A stretch of 64,000 nt of DNA from BOG-908 sp963850605 (GTDB lineage: Bacteria > Pseudomonadota > Alphaproteobacteria > Acetobacterales > Acetobacteraceae). The notes under the pieces were generated by a model. That model worked only from the letters and a program-made list of their open reading frames with translations. It was not told the origin of the DNA and ran no database searches. The stretch's first letter is position 1; every line of letters begins with the position of its first letter. The stretch spans positions 508,684-572,683 of the forward strand of contig CAWKLX010000002.1 in assembly GCA_963850605.1 (NCBI GenBank), read 5' to 3'. Positions 1 through 9,637 of the stretch are shown here, in pieces. The translations under genes and the position numbers were made by a program.

Positions 1-155
1 CGTGGACCATAGACGTGGCCAGACCGCCGATATTCCGCGCCGCACAACCGCACACGGCAAAAATGCGGGTGCGGGTGGAATAGACGGCCGGGCCGCATCG
101 TCCACCTCGTGCGGCACCGCCACCCCGGCGTGCTGGCCGCACGGAGAAAACTCCC

Positions 156-1223
156 ATGTCACGACTGCTCGCGCGATCCGCCCTTCTGCTACTGACCGCC
201 GCTTTTGCCTCGCCGGCTGCTCATGCCCAGGGCGGATACACTGTAAAGAACCTGGTCTCCGACCAGGCTGGCCGCGCCGTCTCGCAGGACCCGAACCTGG
301 TCAATGCCTGGGGCGTGGCCTTCTTTCCAGGCGGTGCCTTCTGGGTGAACGACAACGCCACCGGCCTGTCCACGTTGTATGATGGGCAGGGCAACGTGAT
401 CCCCGTCGCCTTCACCGTGCCAGCGCCTCCTGGCCAGACCACGCCGTCGGCACCGACCGGTATCGTTATCAATACAACGGGCGACTTCCTGGTGCCCGGC
501 ACGCAGCTGCCGGCCGCGTTCATCTTTGCCACCGAGGACGGCACGATCTCGGCCTGGGCGGGCGGGCTGCCCAAGAACCCGCTCGCTGCGGTGCTGGCCG
601 TCGACAATTCCGGTGCCGGGGCGGTGTACAAAGGGCTGGAGTTCGGCACCACGGCGGCGGGCAATTTCATCTACGCCACCAACTTCCGGGCCGGCACCGT
701 CGATGTGTACGACAGCAAGTTTGCGCCCGCCGGCGGGCAGCTGCTGGGCAGTTTCGCCGATCCCAAGATCCAGAAGGGCTACGCGCCATTCGGGATCCGC
801 AACATCGCCGGCAATCTGTTCGTCAGCTACGCCAAGCAGAACGCCGCCAAGCATGACGACACACCCGGCCTTGGCCGCGGCTACGTGGACGTGTTCGATA
901 CCGATGGACGGCTGTTGCAGCGTTTCGCCAGCGGCGGCGAGCTGAACGCGCCCTGGGGCATGGCCCTGGCGCCAGCCGGCTTCGGCGCGCTGAGCAACAC
1001 GGTGCTGGTCGGCAATTTCGGCGACGGGGTGATCAACGCTTACAGCCTGGACGGCCGTTTCGTGGCACCCCTGGGCGATCGCCATGGGCGCCCGCTCGTT
1101 GTCGACGGGCTCTGGGGGATCTACTTCGGCGGCGCGGCGGCTGCCACCCCGGACACGCTGTTCTTCGCCGCCGGCCCTGGCCACGAGAGCCACGGCCTGT
1201 TCGGTTCGATCACGCCGAACTGA
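156..1223 (+). CDS. TIGR03118 family secreted protein
   Basis: The 355-residue protein has a Sec signal peptide (about residues 1-24, ending AHA-Q). The mature part is rich in Gly/Ala beta-type sequence and contains NLVSDQAGRA, NAWGV and GNFGDG segments, which I recognise from the TIGR03118 family of predicted beta-propeller-like extracytoplasmic proteins. Its biochemical role is unknown; periplasmic or surface localisation is inferred. A GGAG ribosome-binding site lies 9 bases before the ATG. The gene stands alone and is convergent with the vapBC pair, separated by a strong hairpin. No C-terminal PEP-CTERM anchor is visible, although some relatives have one. Confidence 0.8.
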   Translation: MSRLLARSALLLLTAAFASPAAHAQGGYTVKNLVSDQAGRAVSQDPNLVNAWGVAFFPGGAFWVNDNATGLSTLYDGQGNVIPVAFTVPAPPGQTTPSAPTGIVINTTGDFLVPGTQLPAAFIFATEDGTISAWAGGLPKNPLAAVLAVDNSGAGAVYKGLEFGTTAAGNFIYATNFRAGTVDVYDSKFAPAGGQLLGSFADPKIQKGYAPFGIRNIAGNLFVSYAKQNAAKHDDTPGLGRGYVDVFDTDGRLLQRFASGGELNAPWGMALAPAGFGALSNTVLVGNFGDGVINAYSLDGRFVAPLGDRHGRPLVVDGLWGIYFGGAAAATPDTLFFAAGPGHESHGLFGSITPN

Positions 1224-1229
1224 CGTGAC

Positions 1230-1268
1230 GGCGATCAGCCGGTCCGGTGCGCGGTCCGGCTGATCGCC
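1230..1268. terminator. perfect 13-bp hairpin between convergent genes
   Basis: GGCGATCAGCCGG at 1230-1242 is exactly complementary to 1256-1268, with a 13-base loop. It begins 6 bases after the TIGR03118 stop and ends just before the vapC stop, so it can serve both strands. There is no T tract, so the terminator role is inferred from position and stem strength. Confidence 0.6.
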
Positions 1269-1271
1269 TCG

Positions 1272-1725
1272 TCAGGCGACAACGTCCGCCGGCAATCCTT
1301 CGAACGGGTCCAGCGCGGCCACGTCCATCGGCCCGAAATGGCGCAGGTTGCGCGTCAGCACTGTGCAGCCATGATGCTGGGCCGTAGCTGCGATCGCCAG
1401 ATCGGCGAAACCGGGGCTGTGGCCCGAAGCCCGCGTCCGGTCCGATAACCGGCCGAGGGCGCGAGCGACAGGGATGGTAAGCGGCAGGATACGGGCGCTG
1501 TAGAGGTGCAGCACTGTTTCCAGCCATGCGCCAAGGCGATCGGCTTTCTGCGTAGCCCCAAGGCGGCGGCTCTTGGAGATGCCATCCTCGACCTCGGCTA
1601 CGGTGACGACTGATAGGAACAGCAGAGGGCTGTTACGGTCCATCCAGGCGGCAAGCTGAGCATGGGCGACCGTCTTTTGCGGGGAGCCGGCCGACAGTAC
1701 AGTTCGTGTCAACCAGATACACCAA
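1272..1725 (-). pseudogene. vapC: PIN-domain toxin VapC/FitB-like, frame-broken
   Basis: VapC toxins are PIN-domain, Mg-dependent RNases. Read from the TTG/GTG directly after the vapB stop, the sequence encodes VYLVDTN, the usual PIN start with its first catalytic Asp. The frame is then lost. Dropping one base at about 1701 gives DTNVLSAGSPQK and a further ~140 residues of clear FitB-type sequence, including VVTVAEVEDG, a second acidic cluster in GFADLAIAATA and a C-terminal TRNLRHF motif. About 150 residues in all, normal for the family. As written the toxin cannot be made in full. Either a sequencing indel or a real inactivation explains it. It is immediately downstream of and co-transcribed with vapB. 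Confidence 0.75.
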
Positions 1726-1965
1726 TCAGAACTCGATTTCGCGCCAGTCCTCGGTGCGAGCTGGCAGGTCCTCGGCGGCGAGCGGGGTTTCGGCCAGCAG
1801 GCGGCCGAAGGAGGGAACGTTGGACAGGCGTGTCCATTCCTCAAAGCTGAGGATGACAGCTTCGGGGCGGCCGTGGCGGGTGACGATGGAGGGCTCACCG
1901 CGTTTCGCCGTGTCGATGACGGCCGACAAGGTGGCTTTGGCTTCGCGGAGCTGCAGTTCGAGCAT
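1726..1965 (-). CDS. vapB: PhD/YefM-type antitoxin of the vapBC pair
   Basis: The 79-residue protein begins MLELQLREAKATLSAVI and continues with TRHGRPEAVILSFEEWTRL, the Phd/YefM fold signature (N-terminal DNA-binding domain). The acidic C-terminal tail (EDLPARTEDWREIEF) would wrap the toxin. I chose the ATG at 1965 because GGAAG sits 5 bases upstream; an in-frame ATG at 1977 would overlap the operator-like palindrome. The stop codon abuts the toxin start, so the two are translationally coupled. It lies between trpB and the toxin, where trpA would be expected in many relatives. Confidence 0.8.
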   Translation of the reverse strand: MLELQLREAKATLSAVIDTAKRGEPSIVTRHGRPEAVILSFEEWTRLSNVPSFGRLLAETPLAAEDLPARTEDWREIEF

Positions 1966-1976
1966 CGTGACTTCCA

Positions 1977-1991
1977 TGACTAATGTAGTCA
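1977..1991. promoter_or_regulatory. candidate vapB operator palindrome
   Basis: TGACTAATGTAGTCA is a 6-bp perfect inverted repeat with a 3-base centre, 11 bases upstream of the chosen vapB start. A TATTGT-like -10 element lies just upstream of it on the minus strand. Autoregulation by antitoxin or antitoxin-toxin complexes at such palindromes is the rule for vapBC families; binding here is inferred. Confidence 0.45.
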
Positions 1992-2023
1992 CAATAGCAT
2001 GATCACGTCGGAAAGCAACGGGT

Positions 2024-3241
<1,218 letters not shown>

Positions 3242-3368
3242 GGGGCGCTGTCCGGTTCTTTTGGGGCGAGCGCCCTAGATAGGCCGGTTGCAGTGGGTTT
3301 GTCAGGCTGGATCGGCCCGGGTAAGCGGACGGCCTACATCGCCATAGGAGGCGCGCCTGCTTCGAGCC

Positions 3369-4344
3369 ATGTCGGGCCACGCGCCACCCGCCGTTCTCCA
3401 GGCGGGCAGCGCCGCGCAAGCGGCTTGCGTGCAGGCCGTGTGGATCGACCTTGAAAGTCCTGCCGATGCCGAGCGCCTGGAGGTCGCGCATGCCACCGGC
3501 CTGGCGGTGCCGGGGCGGCAGGAAGTGGCCGAGATCGAAAGCTCCAGCCGGCTGTCCGAAACCGGTGGCGTGCTGACTTTAAGCACGCCGATGCTGAGCC
3601 GGGCCGCCGACGGCACGCTGATGGTGGCGCCCGTTGGTTTCGGTCCTGTCGCCGGGGCGGCTGCTGACGATCCGGTTCGCGGGGTCGGTCGTGTTCGACC
3701 GGTTTGCCGAGAGCTGGCGCTGCCCGGATGAAGCGACGGCATCGGGCGTGGCACCTTTTCTGGGCATCCTTGAAGCGGTGGTGGACCGTCTCGCCGACGT
3801 GCTGGAACAGATCGGCGGCGAGATGGACGCCCTGTCGGCCGAGGTGTTCGCCCGCGGTGCCGAGTCCGGCGGATCGTCGCGCCGGCGTGACCAGTTTCTG
3901 CAGGCGACCCTGGCCGCCACAGGCCGCACCGGCACCCGCGTCTCGCAGTTGCGCGATGCGCTTCTCGGTGTCAGCCGGATCGTGCGCTACGTGCCCGAGG
4001 CCGCGAAAGACTGGCTGGACGAGCCGGCCCGCCGTCGGCTGACGACGCTGGAGCGCGACTTGGTCTCCCTGGCCGATTACGATGTGCAGTTGACGGGCAA
4101 GGTGCAGTTCCTGCTCGACGCGACCTTGGGCTTCATCAGCATCGAACAGAACAACACGATAAAAGTGCTGACGGTGGTGAGCATAGTGGGCATTCCGCCA
4201 ACCTTCATAGCCAGCCTATACGGCATGAATTTTCATAATATGCCCGAGCTTGGTTGGAAGTATGGCTATCAATACGGGCTGAGCCTGATCGTATTCAGCA
4301 TCGTCCTGCCCCTGCTGCTCTTCTGGCGCCGTGGATGGCTGTAG
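3369..4344 (+). pseudogene. CorA-family metal cation transporter, one-base frame break
   Basis: CorA/ZntB proteins are pentameric inner-membrane channels for Mg or Zn. The first frame (3369-3641) encodes an N-terminal CorA domain ending MVAPVGF. The second (3643-4344) continues VLSPGRLLTIRFAGSVVF. Removing one G at about 3642 joins them into a normal protein of about 325 residues. The C-terminus carries the two expected membrane helices (VSIVGIPPTFIASLYGMN and LSLIVFSIVLPLLLFW) with the family-defining GMN motif. As written the gene is split. The broken codon lies in a GG run, so a sequencing error is plausible. It is divergent from trpB and convergent with trpF. Confidence 0.8.
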
Positions 4345-4418
4345 TCATCCCGGACAGCACCGGAATAATCTTCTGAGTTTAGGCTGAAAACGGGCCCAGT
4401 AAAAGAGATGATAGACAA

Positions 4419-4450
4419 AAGTTCTTTGCTTCTTTCTTTCAAGAAAGAAG
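4419..4450. repeat. intergenic CTTCTTT hairpin element, copy D
   Basis: An AAGTTCTTTGCTTCTTTCTTTC arm is followed by AAGAAAGAAG, forming a short inverted repeat between the convergent CorA gene and trpF. It is one of several related copies in the window (5421-5516, 23387-23425, 38441-38504, 53156-53219). Position at gene ends suggests a transcription terminator for either strand. Confidence 0.55.
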
Positions 4451-5065
4451 GCCTTTTGCTGCTTTCACGAATGCCGTAATCCGCGCGGGGTCTTTGACGC
4501 CAGGCGCACTCTCCACCCCGGACGAGACATCCACAGCGGGCGCCCCGCTCTGCCGCACAGCCTCACCCACATTCTCGGGCGTCAGACCGCCAGCCAGCAG
4601 CCAAAGCGCGCCGGGGTCCCAGCCGGCCAGCATGGACCAGTCCATACGCAGCCCCAGCCCGCCCGGGCGGTCGGCCTCCGGCGGCGGCTTGGGTTCCACG
4701 ACAAGGGCGGCGGCGATGCCCGCGGTTTCGGGCAGGTCCTGCGGCCGTGCGACGCCCAACGTGTGCCAGACCGGCACGTCGAACTTGGCGCGGATGAAGC
4801 TGAGCCGTTCCGGAGGTGTGTAAAGCTGCAGCGCGTGGAGATGCAGCGTGTCGAGCACGCGGGCCAGGTCGTCGTCGGTCGGGTCCACGAACAACCCGAC
4901 TCGGGCGGGGCCGCCGGGCAGCCGGGCGGAGAGCTGGGCTGCCATCCCTGGGGAGACGCAACGGGGCGACACTCCGTGGAACACGAAGCCCACCCAGTCC
5001 GCACCCGCTTCGGCGGCGGCGTCGAACGCGGCGGGGCTGTTCACCCCGCAGATCTTTACCCGCAC
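4439..5065 (-). CDS. trpF: phosphoribosylanthranilate isomerase
   Basis: TrpF isomerises phosphoribosylanthranilate to CdRP in tryptophan synthesis (TIM barrel, cytoplasm). From the GTG at 5065 it is 208 residues, the usual size. The start VRVKICG holds the general-base Cys; DWVGFVF and the C-terminal AVDVSSGVES phosphate-binding strand are typical. A longer upstream reading (to 5212) only covers lapA in another frame. lapA ends 11 bases upstream, so the two are likely one transcript. The 3' end overlaps a CTTCTTT hairpin element. Confidence 0.93.
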   Translation of the reverse strand: MRVKICGVNSPAAFDAAAEAGADWVGFVFHGVSPRCVSPGMAAQLSARLPGGPARVGLFVDPTDDDLARVLDTLHLHALQLYTPPERLSFIRAKFDVPVWHTLGVARPQDLPETAGIAAALVVEPKPPPEADRPGGLGLRMDWSMLAGWDPGALWLLAGGLTPENVGEAVRQSGAPAVDVSSGVESAPGVKDPARITAFVKAAKGLLS

Positions 5066-5075
5066 GCGGCTGCGA

Positions 5076-5402
5076 TCATTTCGGCGCCGCCAGCGCCGGC
5101 GCCATGCGCCTTCCGGGGCGAACGATCGGCGGTGGTGCCGTGTGGGTGCGCAACTCCGCCTGCAAGGCAGCAGCCCTGCGCTCCGCCCGGCGATGCCGGT
5201 TGCGGGCAGCAAGCGTGCCGAACCAAACGAACAGCGCCCCCAGGAAGAAAAACAGGCCGGAGCAGGCCAGGATGGCGATGGAGACGGGCAGCTCGACGGA
5301 GAAGTCGGTGGGCCACAACCCGAGCGGCACGCTCTGCTGGTTGGAGAGCGCGAAGGCGATGAGCAGGATCAGGAAGGGAAGCAGCATGAGGAAGCGCAGC
5401 AT
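5076..5402 (-). CDS. lapA: LapA-domain membrane protein
   Basis: A 108-residue protein with two hydrophobic helices (LMLLPFLILLIAFAL and VSIAILACSGLFFFLGALF) around a NQQSVPLGLWP loop, followed by a basic, coiled tail (NRHRRAERRAAALQAEL). This is the LapA/DUF1049 layout; E. coli LapA works with LapB in controlling LPS synthesis, but no lapB is adjacent here. The ATG at 5402 was chosen over a TTG four codons upstream. It sits between ihfB and trpF, an arrangement seen in other alphaproteobacteria. Confidence 0.85.
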   Translation of the reverse strand: MLRFLMLLPFLILLIAFALSNQQSVPLGLWPTDFSVELPVSIAILACSGLFFFLGALFVWFGTLAARNRHRRAERRAAALQAELRTHTAPPPIVRPGRRMAPALAAPK

Positions 5403-5420
5403 GGACACACCCAAAGGAAG

Positions 5421-5516
5421 AAGTTCTTTTTGACAAAAAGAACGAAGAAATTTTTAGGCCGTTGCGGGCTCAATAGCCAAATGTTGCTTGCTTCTTTTTC
5501 TCAAGAAAGGAGCGCT
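5421..5516. repeat. intergenic CTTCTTT hairpin elements, copies E1 and E2
   Basis: Two related inverted repeats lie between ihfB and lapA. GTTCTTTTT (5423-5431) pairs with AAAAAGAAC (5435-5443). A second CTTCTTTTTC/AAGAAAGG arm pair spans 5491-5510 and overlaps the ihfB 3' end. They probably act as terminators for the minus-strand ihfB transcript. Confidence 0.5.
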
Positions 5517-5809
5517 TTCTTCCTACTTCCTCCCGCATTGACCCGCTCCCGCAACTCCTTGCCAGCCTTGAAGAACGGCACCGCCTTTTCATCCACCGGC
5601 ACCGCTTCGCCCGTCCTGGGATTGCGCCCGGTTCGCGCGTCCCGCCGCTTCACCGTGAACGCGCCGAACCCACGCAGTTCCACCCGTTCCCCACGGGAAA
5701 GGGCGGCGGAGATCTCGTCGAACACCGTTCCCACGATCAGCTCCACATCGGGCGCCCGCAAATGCGGGTTCGCGCCGGCCAGCTCGGCGATCAGCTCCGA
5801 TCGTGTCAT
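5501..5809 (-). CDS. ihfB: integration host factor subunit beta
   Basis: IHF is a nucleoid protein that bends DNA as an alpha-beta heterodimer. The product is 102 residues and begins MTRSELIAELAGANPHL. It carries the HU/IHF signature GFGAFTVKRRDARTGRNPRT, the beta-arm that enters the minor groove. The beta subunit is inferred from the RSELI start and from the position beside sppA and rpsA. A longer frame to 5899 is a non-conserved extension. The C-terminus (NAGGSRKKALLS) is slightly longer than in E. coli. Confidence 0.92.
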   Translation of the reverse strand: MTRSELIAELAGANPHLRAPDVELIVGTVFDEISAALSRGERVELRGFGAFTVKRRDARTGRNPRTGEAVPVDEKAVPFFKAGKELRERVNAGGSRKKALLS

Positions 5810-5852
5810 GGCCCCGCGCCAGGCCGCGCCCACCCCAGCACCGCCCGTCCCT

Positions 5853-6764
5853 TCAGTTCCGCACCATCGAAGGCTGCCAGAGGGCATAGAGCCCGTCAAC
5901 GTGAAGCGGCTGCAGCGCCGCGGGGATCAGCCCGGCCAAACTCGTCTGCGCCATCTGCCACCAAGGCCCCTGCTTCTTGTCCTCCAGCACCGGCAGGCTG
6001 GTATCCACCTGGCGCTTGGTCTTGAGCCAGTGCAGCGCCTCCGCCTGCCCACCGATCTCGTCAATCAGGCCGAGCTTCAACGCCTGGCGCCCGGTATAGG
6101 CGCGACCATCGGCCAGGGTGCGCACCTGTGCAGCGTCCATGTGGCGGCCGCTGGCGACGATACCCACGAACTGGTCGTATAAATCGGCCACCAGGCCCTG
6201 CAGATACGCGCGGCCGGGTGCGGACAGCGGCGCCGTAAAACTCGGCTGCCCCTTCAGCGGCCCGCTCACCAGCGGATCGGAGCGGATACCGATCTTGTCG
6301 AGCAGCCCGGCAATGTCGCCCAGCTCCATGATCACGCCAATCGAGCCGGTCAGCGTGCTTTCGCGCGCCACGATGTGCGGCGCGGCCACCGCGATCATAT
6401 AGCCGGCCGACGCCGCCGTGCCTTGCATGACCGAAACCACCGGTTTGGCCGCCGCCAGTTGCTGCACGGCGGCGTGTATGCCCTCGCCGCCGGCCACCGC
6501 GCCACCTGGCGTGTCCAGCTCCAGAAGCACGGCGCGCACGTTGCCATCCTGGCGTAGCCGGTCCAGCGCCTCGATCTGCTCGCGCCCATCGCCGATCACG
6601 CCATCGATCGCATATCGGGCGATCCGCGCCCCGCCCAGCCCGCCGCGCCGCGGCGCCACCGCGAGCGCCGCCAGCACCAGCGCCACCACCGCCACCACCC
6701 GCCAGATCGCCAGGCTGCGCTTGAGACGACGGCGATCGATCAACGTGTCAGCTTGCAACGACAT
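5853..6764 (-). CDS. sppA: signal peptide peptidase SppA (S49 family)
   Basis: SppA is an inner-membrane serine protease that degrades cleaved signal peptides in the periplasm. The 303-residue protein is the short form. It has an N-terminal anchor (about residues 19-37, IWRVVAVVALVLAALAV), the nucleophile Ser in GTAASAGYM (about S119) and the general-base Lys in VSGPLKGQPS (about K171). LDTPGGAV is the oxyanion region. It lies between rpsA and ihfB on the same strand, the order known from many alphaproteobacteria. The 3' end is 43 bases before ihfB. Confidence 0.93.
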   Translation of the reverse strand: MSLQADTLIDRRRLKRSLAIWRVVAVVALVLAALAVAPRRGGLGGARIARYAIDGVIGDGREQIEALDRLRQDGNVRAVLLELDTPGGAVAGGEGIHAAVQQLAAAKPVVSVMQGTAASAGYMIAVAAPHIVARESTLTGSIGVIMELGDIAGLLDKIGIRSDPLVSGPLKGQPSFTAPLSAPGRAYLQGLVADLYDQFVGIVASGRHMDAAQVRTLADGRAYTGRQALKLGLIDEIGGQAEALHWLKTKRQVDTSLPVLEDKKQGPWWQMAQTSLAGLIPAALQPLHVDGLYALWQPSMVRN

Positions 6765-6845
6765 GTCTGGTCCTCAATGCGGCTCTCAGGGCCTTGCCGG
6801 GAATTGGTGCGCCTTGACCACCCTTCTACTACCCCCCGTCACACG

Positions 6846-6877
6846 AAAAAGGCCGGAGCATCACACCCCGGCCTTTT
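6846..6877. terminator. rho-independent terminator of rpsA
   Basis: AAAAAGGCCGG (6846-6856) pairs with CCGGCCTTTT (6868-6877) across an 11-base loop. Read on the minus strand it is a GC stem followed by a T run, 26 bases after the rpsA stop. The A/T flanks make it usable in both directions. A GCTGACAGGTGACAGCTGAC stretch just before the rpsA stop is a further small inverted repeat. Confidence 0.75.
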
Positions 6878-6902
6878 CCGATAGCTGACAGGTGACAGCT
6901 GA

Positions 6903-8618
6903 CTACTCGCTTTGCTGGTTCCGCCGGCGGATCGCCGCCCCCAGGATGTCGCCCAGCGAAGCGCCGCTATCGGTGGCGCCGAACTCCGCCATCGCCTGCT
7001 TGTCCTCCTCGACCTCCCGGCCCTTGATCGTCAGCGACAGCTTGCGGGCCGCACGATCAATCGCGGTGATCTTGGCATCGACCTTCTCGCCCACCGCGAA
7101 GCGGTCCGGCCGCTGGTCGCTCTTCTCCCGGCTCAGCTCGGCGCGGCGGATGAAGCCGGTCAGGACGTCGTCCACCTTCACCTCGATGCCGTTGGCCTGG
7201 ATGCCGGTCACGATGCAAGTGACGACCTCGCCTTTCTTGACCTTGGACATGCTCTCGGCGAACGGATCTTCCTGCAGCTGCTTGATGCCGAGGCTGATGC
7301 GCTCCTTCTCGGCGTCGATGTCGAGCACGCGCGCCTTCACCATCGTGCCCTTCTCGTAGGCGTTGATGGCGGTCTCGCCGGCTTCGTCCCAGCTGATGTC
7401 GGACATGTGGACCATGCCGTCGATGTCGGGTGCCAGGCCGATGAACAAGCCGAACTCGGTGATGTTGCGCACCTCGCCCTCGACCGTTGAACCCACCGGG
7501 TGCTCCTCGCCGAACTGCTCCCACGGGTTGCGCTGCACCTGCTTGAGGCCCAGCGAAATCCGGCGCTTGGACGCGTCCACGTCCAGCACCATGACGTCCA
7601 CTTCCTGAGAGGTGGCGACGATCTTGCCGGGGTGCACGTTCTTCTTGGTCCAGCTCATCTCGCTGACATGGACCAGGCCTTCCACGCCCGCCTCCAGCTC
7701 GACGAAGGCGCCGTAATCGGTGATGTTGGTGACACGGCCGGAGAAAGTGCCCTGCGGCGGGTATTTCTCGGTCACGCCCTCCCAAGGATCGGCCTCGAGC
7801 TGCTTCATGCCCAGGCTGATGCGCTGTGTGTCCGCGTTGAACCGGATGACCTGCACCCGAACCTGCTGGCCGATCGTCAGCGCCTCGGCCGGGTGGTTGA
7901 TCCGGCGCCAGGCGATGTCGGTGACGTGCAGCAAGCCGTCCACGCCGCCCAGGTCCACGAATGCGCCGTAATCGGTGATGTTCTTGACCACGCCGTCGAG
8001 GATCATGCCCTCCTTCAGGCCCTGGATCAGCTCGCTGCGCTGCTCGGCGCGCGTCTCCTCCAGCACGGCCCGGCGGCTCACCACGATGTTGCCCCGCGCC
8101 CGGTCCATTTTCAGGATCTGGAAAGGCTGCGGCATGCCCATCAGGGGTCCGACATCGCGCACCGGCCGGATATCGACCTGGCTGCCCGGCAAAAAGGCCA
8201 CGGCCCCGCCGAGATCGACGGTGAACCCGCCCTTCACGCGGCCGTAAATGGTGCCGTTGACCCGTGTGTTGGCCTCGAACTGCCGCTCGAGCAGCGTCCA
8301 AGCCTCTTCACGGCGAGCCTTTTCGCGAGACAGGATGATGGCGCCGTCACGGTCTTCGTAGCGTTCGACGAACAACTCGATCATGTCGCCGGGCTTGATC
8401 TCCGGCTTCTGGCCGGGCGCGGAGAACTCCTTGAGCGCGACGCGCCCTTCGGACTTCAGGCCGACATCGACGATGGCGAATTCGTCGGTCAGGCGGATGA
8501 CGCGGCCGGTGACGACAGACCCATCAAAACCGGTATCCCGGCCAAGGGTCTCGTCGAGGAGGTCGGCAAAATTTTCTTCTACGCGTACGGGACGTTCGAG
8601 GACGGCGGTGCTTGCCAT
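6903..8618 (-). CDS. rpsA: 30S ribosomal protein S1
   Basis: S1 helps the 30S subunit bind and unfold mRNA leaders. The 571-residue length and at least five clear S1/OB repeats are visible, including MILDGVVKNITDYGAFVDLG, FSGRVTNITDYGAFVELE and VEGEVRNITEFGLFIGLA. The N-terminal pair of degenerate repeats (VVTGRVIRLTDEFAIVDVG) binds the ribosome. The C-terminal IKGREVEEDKQAMAEFG tail is alphaproteobacterial in style. It is downstream of cmk on the same strand, with its own ~360-base leader and a terminator. Confidence 0.98.
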   Translation of the reverse strand: MASTAVLERPVRVEENFADLLDETLGRDTGFDGSVVTGRVIRLTDEFAIVDVGLKSEGRVALKEFSAPGQKPEIKPGDMIELFVERYEDRDGAIILSREKARREEAWTLLERQFEANTRVNGTIYGRVKGGFTVDLGGAVAFLPGSQVDIRPVRDVGPLMGMPQPFQILKMDRARGNIVVSRRAVLEETRAEQRSELIQGLKEGMILDGVVKNITDYGAFVDLGGVDGLLHVTDIAWRRINHPAEALTIGQQVRVQVIRFNADTQRISLGMKQLEADPWEGVTEKYPPQGTFSGRVTNITDYGAFVELEAGVEGLVHVSEMSWTKKNVHPGKIVATSQEVDVMVLDVDASKRRISLGLKQVQRNPWEQFGEEHPVGSTVEGEVRNITEFGLFIGLAPDIDGMVHMSDISWDEAGETAINAYEKGTMVKARVLDIDAEKERISLGIKQLQEDPFAESMSKVKKGEVVTCIVTGIQANGIEVKVDDVLTGFIRRAELSREKSDQRPDRFAVGEKVDAKITAIDRAARKLSLTIKGREVEEDKQAMAEFGATDSGASLGDILGAAIRRRNQQSE

Positions 8619-8977
8619 GTGGCGGGGTGGTTCCTGTAACGAGCGGCCCGGTCAGGGCTCGGTCGGCTGAATGCGCGGCCCGCATGGGGGATACGGCTTG
8701 GCCGCCTGTGGCGGACCCGGGTTGAACGAAAGCAGGCCCAAGCCGTAAGGCTGGACCTAGTCCGCAGTGACATAGGCTTCGTGCCGGCCAAGTCAATCGG
8801 AATTACGCCGAAGAGGGCAGTGCGTCAGCGCGTCCGGTACGCTGGCGTCCCCTTCCTTTCGCGAGCGCAGTGAAAATCACCGCGAAGGCACAGACAATGC
8901 CAAGAAGCATGACATCCGTGTTCAGTCACCTCTTCGTAGCCTTCGTGCCTTCGTTGTCTAATTATCTCCTGCGGCGC
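8619..8977. other. rpsA leader / cmk-rpsA spacer, no gene seen
   Basis: About 360 bases between cmk and rpsA. It should contain the rpsA promoter and 5' leader, but I could not fix a -35/-10 pair. Part of it (about 8865-8955) is repetitive, with CGCGAAGGCAC and CTTCGTGCCTTCG segments that are near-complementary and could pair. Confidence 0.4.
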
Positions 8978-9637
8978 TTAGCGCGGGCTAGCAGGAGCAG
9001 GGGTGAGGCCAACAGCCGAAAGGCAGGCGAGGGCCGCGCCAAATGCCTGGTCGGCGTCCAGCTCCGTGGTGTCCAGGATGACCGCGTCCGGCGCCGGACG
9101 CAGCGGGGCGGCGGCGCGAGAGGCATCGGCGGCGTCGCGCGCCTGCATGTCGGCGCGCACCGTCTCGAACGCCGCGTCCGCACCGCGGGCCCGCACTTCC
9201 AGCCAGCGGCGGCGGGCGCGGGCATCCACGCTGGCCGTCACGAACAGCTTCGCGCGTGCCTCGGGAAAAATGATCGTGCCGATGTCCCGCCCGTCCAGCA
9301 CCGCCCCGTGCTCGGCGCCGAAACCGCGCTGAAACGCGAGCAGGGCCGCCCGGACTCCGGGGATCGACGCCACCGCTGCCGCGGCACGGTCCACCTCGGG
9401 GGTGCGCAGATCGGTGCGCGCCAGATCGGGTGTGGAAAGCGCTCGCGCCTGCGCCTCTGCCGCGTCCGGGTCGGCGGGGTCGGCACCCAAATCCAGCACG
9501 CGGCGGCCGACCGCGCGATACAGCAGCCCGGTGTCCAGATATGGCAGCCCAAGTGCGGCCGCCAGCCGCCGGGCCAGCGTTCCCTTGCCCGCCGCCGCCG
9601 GGCCGTCGATGGCGACGATGCGGTTGTCCGTGCTCAT
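8978..9637 (-). CDS. cmk: cytidylate kinase
   Basis: CMP kinase phosphorylates CMP/dCMP with ATP. From the ATG at 9637 the product is 219 residues. It begins MSTDNRIVAIDGPAAAGKGT, the P-loop (G12 to T20). LPYLDTGLLYRAVG and DGRDIGTIIFPEA are the CMP-binding and Asp-Arg motifs of the family. The start overlaps the aroA stop as ATGA, showing translational coupling. Upstream in-frame codons belong to the aroA region. The order aroA-cmk-rpsA is conserved across proteobacteria. Confidence 0.97.
   Translation of the reverse strand: MSTDNRIVAIDGPAAAGKGTLARRLAAALGLPYLDTGLLYRAVGRRVLDLGADPADPDAAEAQARALSTPDLARTDLRTPEVDRAAAAVASIPGVRAALLAFQRGFGAEHGAVLDGRDIGTIIFPEARAKLFVTASVDARARRRWLEVRARGADAAFETVRADMQARDAADASRAAAPLRPAPDAVILDTTELDADQAFGAALACLSAVGLTPAPASPR

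Noticed and set aside
7500..8639. 379-codon ORF opposite rpsA
   Set aside because: Antisense shadow of ribosomal protein S1.
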